This document shows, one piece after another, positions 1-8,812 of a stretch of 64,000 bases of DNA. A program made the translations under genes and the position numbers. The notes below the pieces were generated by a model. It did not search any database. It was not told the origin of the DNA and saw only the letters and a program-made list of their open reading frames with translations. Each line of letters begins with the position of its first letter. Position 1 is the first letter of the stretch. Origin of the DNA: an uncultured Acidimicrobiales bacterium (GTDB lineage: Bacteria; Actinomycetota; Acidimicrobiia; Acidimicrobiales; SZUA-35); contig CALAJQ010000018.1 of assembly GCA_937922785.1 (NCBI GenBank), forward strand, positions 124,001 through 188,000. Reading direction: 5' to 3'.

Positions 1-1047
1 GAGTTGCGCGGCAGCGCCGGTCGAAGACTGATTGCAACCGTGGGTGCCGATCTTGTTATCGATCCCGATGCCGACACTGCCGATGAAATCATCGAACTGG
101 TTCATGACACCGGTGCCGACGAGGTGTACCCGATGGCGGGGGGCCAGCTTGTTGTCATCGGCGCTGTTGTAAGAGAGGGCGCCGAGTTTGCTGGCATGAG
201 CTTGGCCGAGATCGGCCAAGCCATGGGTCCGGAATGGGACTTCCTGTTCGGCTCAATTACTCGCGGTGGAGTGTCGATCATCCCGCGGGGCAATGAGACC
301 CTCGAAGTTGGTGATCATGTTCGCGTCGTTTCGAAGCCTTCAGCTCGCCGCCAGGTGCTCGACCTACTTGGAGTCCCGGGCGGTAGGGCAAAACGAGTGA
401 TGGTGCTCGGCGGCGGATCGATCGGCGGCCGTCTGGCTGAGATCTTGCAAGATGAGGGGGTCAGCGTCGTTCTGATTGAAGGCGACCGATCGCGGGCTGA
501 GCAACTGGCCGAGCGTTTGCCGCGAGTAGCGGTTGTGTTTGGAGACGTTAACGACACTGAGCTTCTAGCCCAGGAGGCCGTCGGCCGTATGGACGCGGTA
601 GTGGCAGCCACCGGCGAAGACGGCGCAAACGTTTTGGCTTGCGCATTTGCCGCTTCAGAAGGTGCGGTTTTCACAGTTGCTGTGCTGCACCGCCTGGCCT
701 TGCTTCCTCTTGTATCCAGGTTCGGAATTGACGCGGCTCTTTCGCCTCGAACCGCTTCGGCGAACGCGGTATTGCGTCAGGTCCGCGGCGGCACATCTGC
801 GGTTGCCACCTTCCTTGAGACTGACGCTGAGGCAGATGAAATTGAAATCGAGGCCGGCTCGTTGGCTGACGGTGCGGTTGTTGCAGACCTTCATCTCCCT
901 CGGTCGATACTGCTTGGCGCCGTCACAAGCGCTGATGGTTCTGTGGAGATCGTCCGTGGTCACACTCAACTCAAGGCGGGAGATCACGTTGTTGTTTTTG
1001 CCCGCCCCGACTCTCTTGCTAGCGCCCGTGGGTTCTTCACTAAATGA
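1..1047 (+). CDS. trkA: Trk potassium uptake regulator TrkA (5' end outside window)
   Basis: This is the cytoplasmic NAD(H)-binding regulator that gates the TrkH potassium channel. The reading frame is open from the first base, so the protein begins upstream; the TTG at base 4 is only the first in-window start-like codon. Visible in order are the end of a first Rossmann (TrkA_N) lobe, a first TrkA_C lobe, a complete second TrkA_N lobe opening with a GGGSIGG dinucleotide-binding turn near residue 136, and a second TrkA_C lobe. This N-C-N-C duplication is the normal full-length TrkA layout. The stop overlaps the trkH start (ATGA, 4 nt), so the two genes form one translationally coupled operon. 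The family assignment is secure; the true start cannot be seen. Confidence 0.93.
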   Translation, partial: ELRGSAGRRLIATVGADLVIDPDADTADEIIELVHDTGADEVYPMAGGQLVVIGAVVREGAEFAGMSLAEIGQAMGPEWDFLFGSITRGGVSIIPRGNETLEVGDHVRVVSKPSARRQVLDLLGVPGGRAKRVMVLGGGSIGGRLAEILQDEGVSVVLIEGDRSRAEQLAERLPRVAVVFGDVNDTELLAQEAVGRMDAVVAATGEDGANVLACAFAASEGAVFTVAVLHRLALLPLVSRFGIDAALSPRTASANAVLRQVRGGTSAVATFLETDAEADEIEIEAGSLADGAVVADLHLPRSILLGAVTSADGSVEIVRGHTQLKAGDHVVVFARPDSLASARGFFTK

Positions 1048-2558
1048 AGCACGAGGCAACGCTAGAGCCGTCTAACAAAAAGCAAAGCCTGACTATTCAC
1101 ATCGTTGGGTTCACTTTGCTTTTCGCCGGCATCGGGATCTTGGTGGCCGGATTGGTCGAAGCCGTCGACGGCGGCCCCGATGTTTTGGAGCTTCTGCTTT
1201 CAGGTGGCGTGGCCAGCGTGTTGGGTTGGGCCGGCTGGCGCTACACGGACGTGCCAACCAGGGTTCAGACCACTGACGTTTTTACAACGGTCACATTGTC
1301 GTGGATTGTGATGTCCGTGGCTGCGGCCATTCCATACATGTTGACGGGCACGTTGACGCAGTTCGACGATGCACTGTTCGAGGCTGTCTCCGGACTGACG
1401 ACCACAGGCGCCACAGTCCTGCCTAAGATTTCAGATGCGTCCCAGGGCCTGTTGTTCTGGAGGGCCATCACCCAGTGGCTTGGCGGCATGGGTGTAATCG
1501 TCTTGGTTGTGGCAATCTTGCCAACCTTCGGCGCCGGCGGGATGGACTTGCTAGAAGCAGAAGCTCCAGGCCCCACTGGGGAACGTCTGACGCCTCGTGT
1601 TCGCAACACCGCCCGCAGGCTGTGGGGTGTCTACCTTGGTTTCACGATTGTTTTGGCCATTGCCTATTTCGCCGCTGGCATGTCGATCTATGACGCCGTC
1701 AGCCACAGCTTCACAACTGTTTCTACCGGCGGCTTCTCGCCCCATGATGCCTCGATCGCCCACTTTGATTCCGCTCTGATTGAGTGGATCGCAATTGTTG
1801 CCATGTTTACCGCTGGGTCAAGCTTCACGCTTATCTATCGGGTCCTTAAGGGCAAGCCGGGCAGCCTGTTCACCTCGGGCGAGTTCCGGCTTTACGCAAC
1901 AGTTGTGGTGTCGGCCACTGCCATTGTCTACTTCACTGCTGGTGATTCGGTGTCTGGGCTAGAAGGGCTTCGAGATTCCGCCTTCGCCATAACCGCAATC
2001 ACATCGACCACCGGGTTTGGAACTACCGACTTTGGTCGGTGGGCTGATTCCGCACAGACCATCCTGCTATTGCTTATGCCGCTTGGTGCTATGGCCGGCT
2101 CTACCGCAGGTGGCGTAAAGCTTGTCCGCATTCTCGCCGTAGCAAGCTTTGCCCGCCGTGAAGTGATGCGTCAGATTCACCCCGGGCTGGTACGTCCAAC
2201 CCGAATTGGTCGAAGCAGCTTGGACGAGACAGTGACGAATCGAGTGGTTGGCTTTGTTGTCCTGTCGTTGGGCTTCTTTGGTTTCGGCGCTATCTACACA
2301 GCTTTGGCTGGGGCCGACATGGTCACGGCCTTCTCCGCATCGGCAACCGCCATTGGCAACGTTGGTCCGGGCCTGGGTGACATCAGCCCCGCCTTCAACT
2401 TCCTGGCTGTGCCTCGGTCGGCCCGCTGGGTCGCCATGGTGTTGATGTTGCTGGGGCGTCTCGAGATTTACCCGATTCTGTTGGCGCTGGCATCGGTACC
2501 GCTGCGACTCGGGCCAAAGCGCAGAACCGCCAGGGCTCGGGCTATCGGCCGCCGCTGA
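1044..2558 (+). CDS. trkH: Trk potassium channel subunit TrkH
   Basis: This 504-residue, highly hydrophobic protein is the ion-conducting partner of TrkA in the inner membrane. It shows the repeated TrkH pore-loop signatures, for example SGLTTTGATVL, FTTVSTGGFS, TSTTGFGTTDF and the TAIGNVGPGLG segment, which form the potassium selectivity filter. It also has the GSTAGGVK motif that ends the third repeat. The length is normal for the family. The ATG at 1044 overlaps the trkA stop by 4 nt. The 3' end overlaps the convergent SDR gene by 17 nt. Confidence 0.95.
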   Translation: MKHEATLEPSNKKQSLTIHIVGFTLLFAGIGILVAGLVEAVDGGPDVLELLLSGGVASVLGWAGWRYTDVPTRVQTTDVFTTVTLSWIVMSVAAAIPYMLTGTLTQFDDALFEAVSGLTTTGATVLPKISDASQGLLFWRAITQWLGGMGVIVLVVAILPTFGAGGMDLLEAEAPGPTGERLTPRVRNTARRLWGVYLGFTIVLAIAYFAAGMSIYDAVSHSFTTVSTGGFSPHDASIAHFDSALIEWIAIVAMFTAGSSFTLIYRVLKGKPGSLFTSGEFRLYATVVVSATAIVYFTAGDSVSGLEGLRDSAFAITAITSTTGFGTTDFGRWADSAQTILLLLMPLGAMAGSTAGGVKLVRILAVASFARREVMRQIHPGLVRPTRIGRSSLDETVTNRVVGFVVLSLGFFGFGAIYTALAGADMVTAFSASATAIGNVGPGLGDISPAFNFLAVPRSARWVAMVLMLLGRLEIYPILLALASVPLRLGPKRRTARARAIGRR

Positions 2559-3288
2559 CGTTTAGAAGTGTCCCGCTCACGTAACTGGCTTGGTCTGATG
2601 CCAGCCACAAGATTGCGTCGGCTACTTCAATTGCTTGTCCGCCCCGCTTCATAGGAACGTTTTCGGCTAAACGGTCTACCCGGTTTGGGTCGCCGGCATC
2701 GGAGTGAATGTCGGTGTAGATCAGGCCTGGGCGGACAGCATTCACGCGTATGCCTTCGTCGGCAACCTCTTTGGCCAGCCCAATAGTCATCGTGTCCATC
2801 GCACCCTTGCTAGCGGCATAGTCAATGAACTCGTTCGGACTTCCAAGATAGGAAGCGGCCGATGACACGTTCACAATTGCGCCACCAGCTCCGCCGTTGC
2901 GGGTGCTCATTGCCTTTACCGCTTCGCGGGCACACATGATTGCGCCGGTCACGTTGACCGCCATGATGCGAGAGACCCGATCGAAGCTGAACTGGTCAAG
3001 CCGCTGCATTGGCTCCAGAACGCCTGCGTTGATTATCACCGCCGAAATGTCGCCCATCTGCGAGGCGGCTTTGAACAGGCCGATCACCTCAGCCTCAACA
3101 GCAACATCGGCTTGGACTGCCTGGGCAGTGGCCCCTGCCGCTTCACAGTCGGCCACAACACTGGCCGCAGCTTCGGCGTTGGAGGCATAGCTGATGCAAA
3201 CCGCATAGCCGGCCTCGGCCGCCCGTGTGGCAGTGACCGCTCCAATGCCGCGGCTCCCACCAGTTATCAACATGACGGGTGCGCTCAT
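2542..3288 (-). CDS. SDR-family NAD(P)-dependent oxidoreductase
   Basis: This 248-residue short-chain dehydrogenase/reductase opens with the TGGSRGIG cofactor-binding turn near residue 9. It carries the active-site Ser (NVSSAASY) followed by the YxxxK catalytic pair (YAASKG), the standard classical-SDR arrangement. The C-terminal SYVSGTLLNVSGG is also typical of glucose dehydrogenase/FabG-like members. The sequence does not reveal the substrate. It converges with trkH, sharing 17 nt at the 3' ends. The gene at 3320-3883 lies 31 nt upstream on the same strand and may be co-transcribed. Fold and enzyme class are secure; the specific reaction is unknown. Confidence 0.9.
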   Translation of the reverse strand: MSAPVMLITGGSRGIGAVTATRAAEAGYAVCISYASNAEAAASVVADCEAAGATAQAVQADVAVEAEVIGLFKAASQMGDISAVIINAGVLEPMQRLDQFSFDRVSRIMAVNVTGAIMCAREAVKAMSTRNGGAGGAIVNVSSAASYLGSPNEFIDYAASKGAMDTMTIGLAKEVADEGIRVNAVRPGLIYTDIHSDAGDPNRVDRLAENVPMKRGGQAIEVADAILWLASDQASYVSGTLLNVSGGR

Positions 3289-3319
3289 TGGTTTCTCATT
3301 TCTCTGGTGCTGTGGGGGC

Positions 3320-3883
3320 CTATTGCTCGAGCCAGGCGGGGGAGTGATCTAGCAAAAACTCGCTCACATCGTTGCAGCGATCGAACGCGTCGCATAGATC
3401 TTCGCGATGCATAAAGAGGTCTGCCAGATCTAGTGCGAGTTTGGCGTTGATAGCCAAAGAACGCTCTGGTGCGTCGGTCACTTCAGCTGTGGAATCGATG
3501 GCAGAAATCTGCAGTGGCAGATCGGGCCCGCCTACGCCGGCCAGGTCGGTAGCCAGGTGCAGCAGGTCAGGCGCTTTCAAAAGCGGAGGCATCGCCCAGC
3601 TGAACATCAGCGGGAATGTCATGCCGGTTGGAGGGTCTGCGTCTTCGGGTAGTGACAGCATCTGATCTTCGAACGCGAGCAGGATGCGAGGGTCTACCTC
3701 GATTGCCAGGTGAAGGTCTAGTGGGCCGCCACAGGCCCGCTCGGGGTGCAGGTCAACCTCGAACACTTGGCGCATTGAGTAGGTCTCAACAAAATGCCGT
3801 TCGTCGTGAACATGGAAGCCATGGTCGGTTGCATGATCCTTGAGGTCGGCCACAAAGCCGGGAACATCAATAATTGCCACCAC
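3320..3883 (-). CDS. Conserved-looking hypothetical protein
   Basis: I do not recognise this 187-residue protein. It has no signal peptide or membrane segment and is rich in Asp, His and Leu. A start at GTG 3883, or the adjacent GTG at 3880, gives MVAIIDVPGF. It is divergent from the inositol-monophosphatase-family gene, with only 19 nt between the starts, so the two promoters must overlap the coding ends. It is followed on the same strand by the SDR gene 31 nt downstream. Codon use resembles the neighbouring housekeeping genes, which supports a real chromosomal gene rather than a shadow ORF. Confidence 0.7.
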   Translation of the reverse strand: MVAIIDVPGFVADLKDHATDHGFHVHDERHFVETYSMRQVFEVDLHPERACGGPLDLHLAIEVDPRILLAFEDQMLSLPEDADPPTGMTFPLMFSWAMPPLLKAPDLLHLATDLAGVGGPDLPLQISAIDSTAEVTDAPERSLAINAKLALDLADLFMHREDLCDAFDRCNDVSEFLLDHSPAWLEQ

Positions 3884-3902
3884 TACAGCCTAGGTTGGGT
3901 TT

Positions 3903-4649
3903 GTGAAACCGGAAGCTCTCTTGGCGCTCTTTGATGATCTAACTGCGGAGCTCATTGACGCTCTCGCTGATTTGAAAGACTGGGGCCTCAGCGGCCAGAT
4001 CGAGGGTCAGTATCAGCACGACCTCGTTGCCGATGACATCTTCGTTCCCGCACTAACTGGCGCTGGCCTGCGAGTGCTAACTGAAGAGTCTGGGATTACC
4101 GGCGAAGGCGACATCACGGTGGTGGTTGATCCAGTTGACGGTTCCACGAACGCCTCGATGGGTCTGCCTTGGTATGCCACAAGTTTGTGCGCCGTCGACG
4201 CCGAGGGGCCATTGGCTGCATCAGTCATGAACCTGGCCACTGGCCAACGATTCCAAGCCATCCGAGGCGAAGGTGCCGAAGTTGACGAAGGCAAGCTCGA
4301 GCCGTCAAGTTGCATCGAGCTAAGTGATGCCATTGTCGCCTTCTCTGGCTGGCCCGCCGAACACGGAGGATGGCGCCAGTATCGAACCTACGGTGCGGGC
4401 GCGCTTGATATGTGTTCGGTTGCAGCAGGAGTGTTTGATGCCTTTGTTGACATCGATAGGGCCCATGGCGTGTGGGACTATCTCGGCGCCTACCTGGTTT
4501 GCGCTGAGTCTGGCCTAACCATGGTTGATTCAGCCGGCGAAGATCTGGTTGTTCTTGACCACGCAATTCGTCGAGGACCGGTGGTGGCCGCAACTCCCGA
4601 ACTAGCCGTGGACATTCTGGCCGAGCTGCCTCGTTGGGTTTCTAACTAG
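3903..4649 (+). CDS. Inositol-monophosphatase-family phosphatase
   Basis: This 248-residue member of the Mg/Li-sensitive sugar-phosphatase superfamily has metal-binding Glu61/Glu62 (LTEESG), the DPVDGSTN motif at residues 76-83 and the late GVWDYLGA motif that supplies the last metal-ligand Asp. Family members dephosphorylate inositol-1-phosphate, histidinol phosphate, PAP or fructose-1,6-bisphosphate, and the motifs do not separate these. The start is GTG at 3903, nineteen bases from the divergent neighbour. The enzyme family is secure; the substrate is open. Confidence 0.9.
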   Translation: MKPEALLALFDDLTAELIDALADLKDWGLSGQIEGQYQHDLVADDIFVPALTGAGLRVLTEESGITGEGDITVVVDPVDGSTNASMGLPWYATSLCAVDAEGPLAASVMNLATGQRFQAIRGEGAEVDEGKLEPSSCIELSDAIVAFSGWPAEHGGWRQYRTYGAGALDMCSVAAGVFDAFVDIDRAHGVWDYLGAYLVCAESGLTMVDSAGEDLVVLDHAIRRGPVVAATPELAVDILAELPRWVSN

Positions 4650-4674
4650 GCGGCAGTTATTTGGACGGCGGTTA

Positions 4675-5529
4675 TTAGATGGAGACCTGACCGTCGATAC
4701 AGGTCACGGCGTCGCCACCGACCCAAACCTTGCCATCATCTTCTGTGATGTAGACCCGGCCAGCCCGGCCAATCTGTGTGCCTTGAGCTGCCACGTACGG
4801 CGAGCTGATGTGTCCGGATTTCAGCAGCCATTGAGCGACTGCAGCATTCAAGCTGCCAGTGACCGGATCTTCGCATGGAGTTCCGTTGGAGCTGAAGAAC
4901 GCTCGGACCTCAAGATCGGTGCCGTCGTCTCCACCAACACCAGCGATGCCCAAGGTGTGGGGTCCAACCACGCCGATGCCTTCGCCGTTTCCGGCGGCAT
5001 AGTCGCACTTGATGTCTCGAACCGTTTGGCCGTCTTTCAGGAGTACGCCCATCCAGCCGGGGCCGTTGTCACACCATTGGGCGTCAACAACCTCACCGGG
5101 ATCGATCTGAAGAACCTTGCATGCGTTGGCTAGGTCAGCGGCGTCGACAGGGCCCGATCGTGTGGGTTCGGGGGCTGCAAAACTTACGCGACCGTCGATG
5201 CGGCGAAGCTCGATTAGGCCAAGCTCACATTCCTGAACGATTTTGTCATCGGACTTTGGGCTGCCGCCTGCTTCAAGCCATGCGTGGCAGGTCCCGACGG
5301 TGGGGTGGCCGGCGAAAGGAAGTTCAGCGCCAGGGGTAAAGATGCGAACCCGATAGTCAGCGGCCGGGTCAGTGGGTTCGAGCAGAAATGTGGTCTCAGA
5401 AAGATTCGTCCAGTTGGCAAACCGCTGCATTTGTTCGCCGTCAATACCGTCGGCACCAATGACAACAGCAACCGGGTTTCCGAAATAGGGAACTGAAGTG
5501 AACACATCAACCTGCTTAAAAGACCTCAT
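4675..5529 (-). CDS. PhzF-family isomerase-like protein
   Basis: This 284-residue protein has the PhzF/diaminopimelate-epimerase-like two-lobed fold. The N-terminus contains FxGNPVAVV, followed by NLSETTF with the conserved acid Glu45, then the GHPTVGTCHAW stretch. The C-terminal lobe has EDPVTGSLNAAVAQWL. PhzF proteins catalyse proton-shift isomerisations, in phenazine synthesis for the namesake. Most genomic copies, like this one with no phenazine genes around it, have unknown substrates. Length and motif order are normal for the family. It is convergent with the phosphatase gene 25 nt away. Confidence 0.9.
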   Translation of the reverse strand: MRSFKQVDVFTSVPYFGNPVAVVIGADGIDGEQMQRFANWTNLSETTFLLEPTDPAADYRVRIFTPGAELPFAGHPTVGTCHAWLEAGGSPKSDDKIVQECELGLIELRRIDGRVSFAAPEPTRSGPVDAADLANACKVLQIDPGEVVDAQWCDNGPGWMGVLLKDGQTVRDIKCDYAAGNGEGIGVVGPHTLGIAGVGGDDGTDLEVRAFFSSNGTPCEDPVTGSLNAAVAQWLLKSGHISSPYVAAQGTQIGRAGRVYITEDDGKVWVGGDAVTCIDGQVSI

Positions 5530-5676
5530 GCTCAGGAATCTAATCGGACACTAAGGGGTCGGTGTCTCGAATTAACCCGACTCTCCGAAAAAAGGAGAAA
5601 CGCGCAAAAGCGGCCAAGACGTGGATTCCTGTTACGAACAACCCGCATTCCCGCCAACCCGGCCGGCCCCGAAGGG

Positions 5677-6894
5677 CTAAGGACTGGAAGTTTGCGTTTT
5701 GCCGGTGCTGGGGCAGCGGGTGAGAGACCATCCACCCTGATGAATGAGACTGTGGTGGAAGCGGCAGACCAAAGTCAGGTTTTCCAGCGTCGTGGGCCCG
5801 CCGTCGTGGCGGGAGATGATGTGGTGCACGTCGCACCAGTCGAAGTGGCGGTCACAACCATGGAATTGGCAGTGCCTGTCTCTGTAGCGAACGGCTCGGC
5901 GTTGGTTAGGTGTGATGTCGGCAACCGGTGACGCGTAGTCCAACTTCTGGGAAGCTCCCGAAAGCACACGGCGCCATGAAGCGTCGCAAGAAAGTTGGCC
6001 GATAATGGTGTGAGGAACCGGGCCTGTTCGATAAAGATCGGACATCAACTCGGATACTTTCGGGGCCGAGCCGCCGAAGTCAAGGTTGATGACGGCTTCA
6101 ATGGTCGCCCCACCTCGGCGGCGACCGTCAGGTTCGGTGCTTGGCTCGGTTTTGGGTTCGGGGGTGTCGTCTGAGGCTGTGTCTTGAGGGCCGTAAGCGA
6201 GGGCCATCTCTTCTAAGGCATCGGCCCGGCGTTGAGCAAGCGAGCGGTGTACTAAAGCCTGCTTGGGGTCTGGGTTGCCGGCCACAGCGTCCAGAGCTTG
6301 ACCAACGGTTGCGAAAGCGATGGCGTCAAGGTCAAAGTTGCCGGTGCCCGAACCGTCAAGCCGTGCCTGCATCCAGAGACCACGGGTGTTGTGGCGATGG
6401 GCTGAATCCTCCTGGGCTGCGTCAAGGTCTGCGGCGTTTATCCAGCGAGCGATTGTGTCGGTGAAGTGGTCTAGGTCTTGGCTTGCGGCCACCATCAATA
6501 GTTCGGATTCGTTGGCTGAATAGAGGCTGGGGAATTTGGAGGCTGCCCTGGCCAACAGTTCGGCGTGGGCAAGGCCGAAAGCGCCATCGGCCAAAGCTGC
6601 CTCAGTGAGGTCGTGACGGGCCATCAGGCGACAGATTGCGGTTAGTTGATTGGCCCGTTGAGGCGAAGTTTGACCGCTGTGGGCGACGTATCGTTGGGTG
6701 CTTACATAGCCCTTGAACTGGGGGAGTGACTTGCTATCGGCTACCGCAAGCGCCCGGAGAGCGGCGATAGTTGTTTGCTCGGCCAGCTGGAAAAGGGCCT
6801 CGGCGCGACGACCGGCCGGAATGCCCGAAAGGGAATCGACCGGTTCAGAAAGAGCTTCTTCGACTTGTTCACTTAGCGAACTTGCCATGTACAC
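5677..6894 (-). CDS. DUF222 / HNH endonuclease-domain protein
   Basis: This protein of about 405 residues has an N-terminal helical DUF222-type region and a C-terminal HNH nuclease finger. The finger shows CQFHGCDRHFDWCDVHHI, then GGPTTLENLTLVCRFHH, giving the expected Cys pairs and catalytic His residues. The family is multi-copy in many actinobacteria and is often associated with mobile DNA, but its biological role is not established. A GTG at 6894 or an ATG at 6888 could start it. It is the last complete chromosomal gene before tRNA-Val and the integrated element. Confidence 0.88.
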   Translation of the reverse strand: MYMASSLSEQVEEALSEPVDSLSGIPAGRRAEALFQLAEQTTIAALRALAVADSKSLPQFKGYVSTQRYVAHSGQTSPQRANQLTAICRLMARHDLTEAALADGAFGLAHAELLARAASKFPSLYSANESELLMVAASQDLDHFTDTIARWINAADLDAAQEDSAHRHNTRGLWMQARLDGSGTGNFDLDAIAFATVGQALDAVAGNPDPKQALVHRSLAQRRADALEEMALAYGPQDTASDDTPEPKTEPSTEPDGRRRGGATIEAVINLDFGGSAPKVSELMSDLYRTGPVPHTIIGQLSCDASWRRVLSGASQKLDYASPVADITPNQRRAVRYRDRHCQFHGCDRHFDWCDVHHIISRHDGGPTTLENLTLVCRFHHSLIHQGGWSLTRCPSTGKTQTSSP

Positions 6895-7042
6895 ACAGTA
6901 GTTAGGGCCTATGACACCATCGATCGAAAACAGGCCTCAAACGGGCGAATCTCAAAAGAAATCTCGGAAATCTTTTGGATCACGGGAGTTCGGCAAATAG
7001 GCGAACAAAAGTTGAAAAGTACGATACGATCATGAGTCCTTA

Positions 7043-7119
7043 GGGCGCTTAGCTCAGTTGGCTAGAGCATCTCGTTTACACCGAGAGGGTCGGGGGTTCG
7101 AGTCCCTCAGCGCCCACCA
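7043..7119 (+). tRNA. tRNA-Val (anticodon UAC), CCA encoded; integration target
   Basis: A cloverleaf can be folded by eye. The 7-bp acceptor stem is GGGCGCT with AGCGCCC. The D stem is GCTC/GAGC. The anticodon stem is TCTCG/CGAGA, closing the loop TTTACAC with anticodon TAC. The T arm contains GGTTCGAGTCC. Discriminator A7116 is followed by an encoded CCA (7117-7119). The 3' half (7076-7119) also encodes, on the other strand, the end of the serine recombinase reading frame. That marks this gene as the likely integration site of the downstream element. Confidence 0.95.
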
Positions 7120-8812
7120 GATAGTCCTTACTCGAACCCTGTCCCGCAAAGGACGGGGTTCCTTCGTTTTCAGATTCTTTAGTCTGCGGGCTGGATAGCC
7201 AAGCCTCCAGCTCGCTGAATCCGCTGTCCAGTGCCTTAGCTCGGTCTCTTGCAGCCTCCAGCACATCGGGGTGGAGAAGTAGCTCATACTCTTCGCTTAG
7301 CTTCGCCCTGAGTTCGCCCTCTTCCCACCCAATGAACACGTTTTCAAAAAATGCTTGGTTGAGTTCACGTCGGAACTTAGCTCCGCTCTTCTTATAGAGC
7401 TTGGCGGGTTCGTCAGTCCTTGCGAGTGACCATTGGATGGCTGCTTCGATCGTTTCTAGCGTCACATCGGCCTGCACCAAGAGCGTTCGGGCGCTCGTCA
7501 TTTCGTGTGTAATGCGAGTCTGTTCTTCCTTTAGGTGATCAAGTGATATGGCGTCGGCGTAGTGAGCCTGAAGCAGTTTTGTGCGTTCTGCTTTGAGCTG
7601 CTTCAGCCGCTGCTGTTGGCGGTCTTGTTCGTCGGAGCTATCCCTGAGGTGCGCAGTGATTTCGTTAACGAGGAAGTCTTCGAGTTGTTGGCGAGTCTCA
7701 GGGTCCAGGGTCATTCGTTCTTCAATGGCCTTGATCACGCCGATCTCGGCATCGGAGATCCTGACAGCACGCTTGTCGCACGTGTTCCGTTTTTCGTGTC
7801 GCCCTGAGCAAACGAAGTACTTGTAGGTCTTGCCGTGCCGATTCTTAGTGATATGGATGATCATGCGGCTCTCACAGCCAATACAGAAGACAGTGCCTTT
7901 GAGGTAATGCCGGTGTGTTCGCTGCCGCTCGCCGGATTGCTTCTTGGCAGTTAGGACGTTCTGCACCTTGTTGAACAATTCTTCACTTATCAGTGGTTCG
8001 TGTGTGCCCTGGTACTTGACGCCTTTGTAGGTGACGATTCCGATGTAGTAATCGTTCTTCAACAGTCGGTTGAAGTTGCCAAGAGACAGCGGCTTCTCTG
8101 GCCTCTTTGGTCCACCAATTGAAGTCAGCCCCTTGTCTGTGACAGCCACGAGAAGTCTGCGGACTGACCACTCGCCGGTGGCGTACTGCTCAAAGGCCCA
8201 GCGCATGAGAGGGGCTCTAAATTCATCTAGTTCGACGGTCCGCACTTCTCGGTGATTCTCGATTCTGCGGATGTTGCGGTAGCCAGTTGGTGCCTTGCCG
8301 ATCGTTCCACCAGCCATGGCCTTCTGCGTGGTGCCCTTAACGACTTCGTTTGCCAGGTTACGGCTGTAGAACTCAGCGATTGAAGACATGATGCCGTGCA
8401 TCAAGGTTCCGCTTGGGGTTTCGTCGATGTTCTCGGTGCATGAGACGAGAGTTGCTCCAGCTGTCTTGATTGCGACATTGATCTCAACGTCATCGACGCG
8501 ATTTCTGGCCAGGCGATCGAGTTTGTGGACGATCACGAAGGTGGTTGGGTTGTCGGCCAGGTAGGTCAGCATTCGCTGTAGTTCTGGTCGGGCTGCGGAC
8601 TTGGCGCTTTCACCGCGATCCACGAACTCATCGACAATAGTTGCACCGAGGGTTTCGGCCTTGCGTTCGCAGGCTTGCCTTTGGGCTGGAATAGAAAATC
8701 CTTCTTCTCGGCCTCCACGTTCAGCCTGTTCCTTTGTCGAAACTCTTAGATAAAAAACGGCCCGCGTGGTGCCGTCAAATTCAAGTTCTCGACCACCCTG
8801 ATCGTCGGTCAT
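7076..8812 (-). CDS. Large serine recombinase (integrase/excisionase of the element)
   Basis: This 578-residue large serine recombinase has a catalytic domain beginning TRAVFYLRVSTKEQ with nucleophile Ser25. VHKLDRLARN and GIMSSIAEFYSRNLANEVVKG follow. Next come a recombinase domain and a zinc ribbon (CIGC...CSGRHEKRNTC), with a coiled-coil-like charged segment after it. The final residues (GLEPPTLSV) are encoded within the tRNA-Val gene, as happens when an element integrates at a tRNA 3' end and the tRNA completes the reading frame. The 5' end overlaps the ImmA-like gene by 4 nt, and the repressor gene precedes that. Recombinase, protease and repressor are therefore one operon. It is expected to catalyse attP x attB integration of the surrounding island. 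Confidence 0.92.
   Translation of the reverse strand: MTDDQGGRELEFDGTTRAVFYLRVSTKEQAERGGREEGFSIPAQRQACERKAETLGATIVDEFVDRGESAKSAARPELQRMLTYLADNPTTFVIVHKLDRLARNRVDDVEINVAIKTAGATLVSCTENIDETPSGTLMHGIMSSIAEFYSRNLANEVVKGTTQKAMAGGTIGKAPTGYRNIRRIENHREVRTVELDEFRAPLMRWAFEQYATGEWSVRRLLVAVTDKGLTSIGGPKRPEKPLSLGNFNRLLKNDYYIGIVTYKGVKYQGTHEPLISEELFNKVQNVLTAKKQSGERQRTHRHYLKGTVFCIGCESRMIIHITKNRHGKTYKYFVCSGRHEKRNTCDKRAVRISDAEIGVIKAIEERMTLDPETRQQLEDFLVNEITAHLRDSSDEQDRQQQRLKQLKAERTKLLQAHYADAISLDHLKEEQTRITHEMTSARTLLVQADVTLETIEAAIQWSLARTDEPAKLYKKSGAKFRRELNQAFFENVFIGWEEGELRAKLSEEYELLLHPDVLEAARDRAKALDSGFSELEAWLSSPQTKESENEGTPSFAGQGSSKDYLVGAEGLEPPTLSV
7135..7172 (+). terminator. Hairpin terminator after tRNA-Val
   Basis: A 10-bp stem (AACCCTGTCC with GGACGGGGTT, one G-U pair) closes the 6-nt loop CGCAAA at 7135-7160. 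The T-rich stretch CCTTCGTTTT follows. Read on the + strand this is a plausible intrinsic terminator for the tRNA. It lies inside the 3' coding end of the recombinase gene on the opposite strand, so the element would supply the terminator. Confidence 0.6.
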
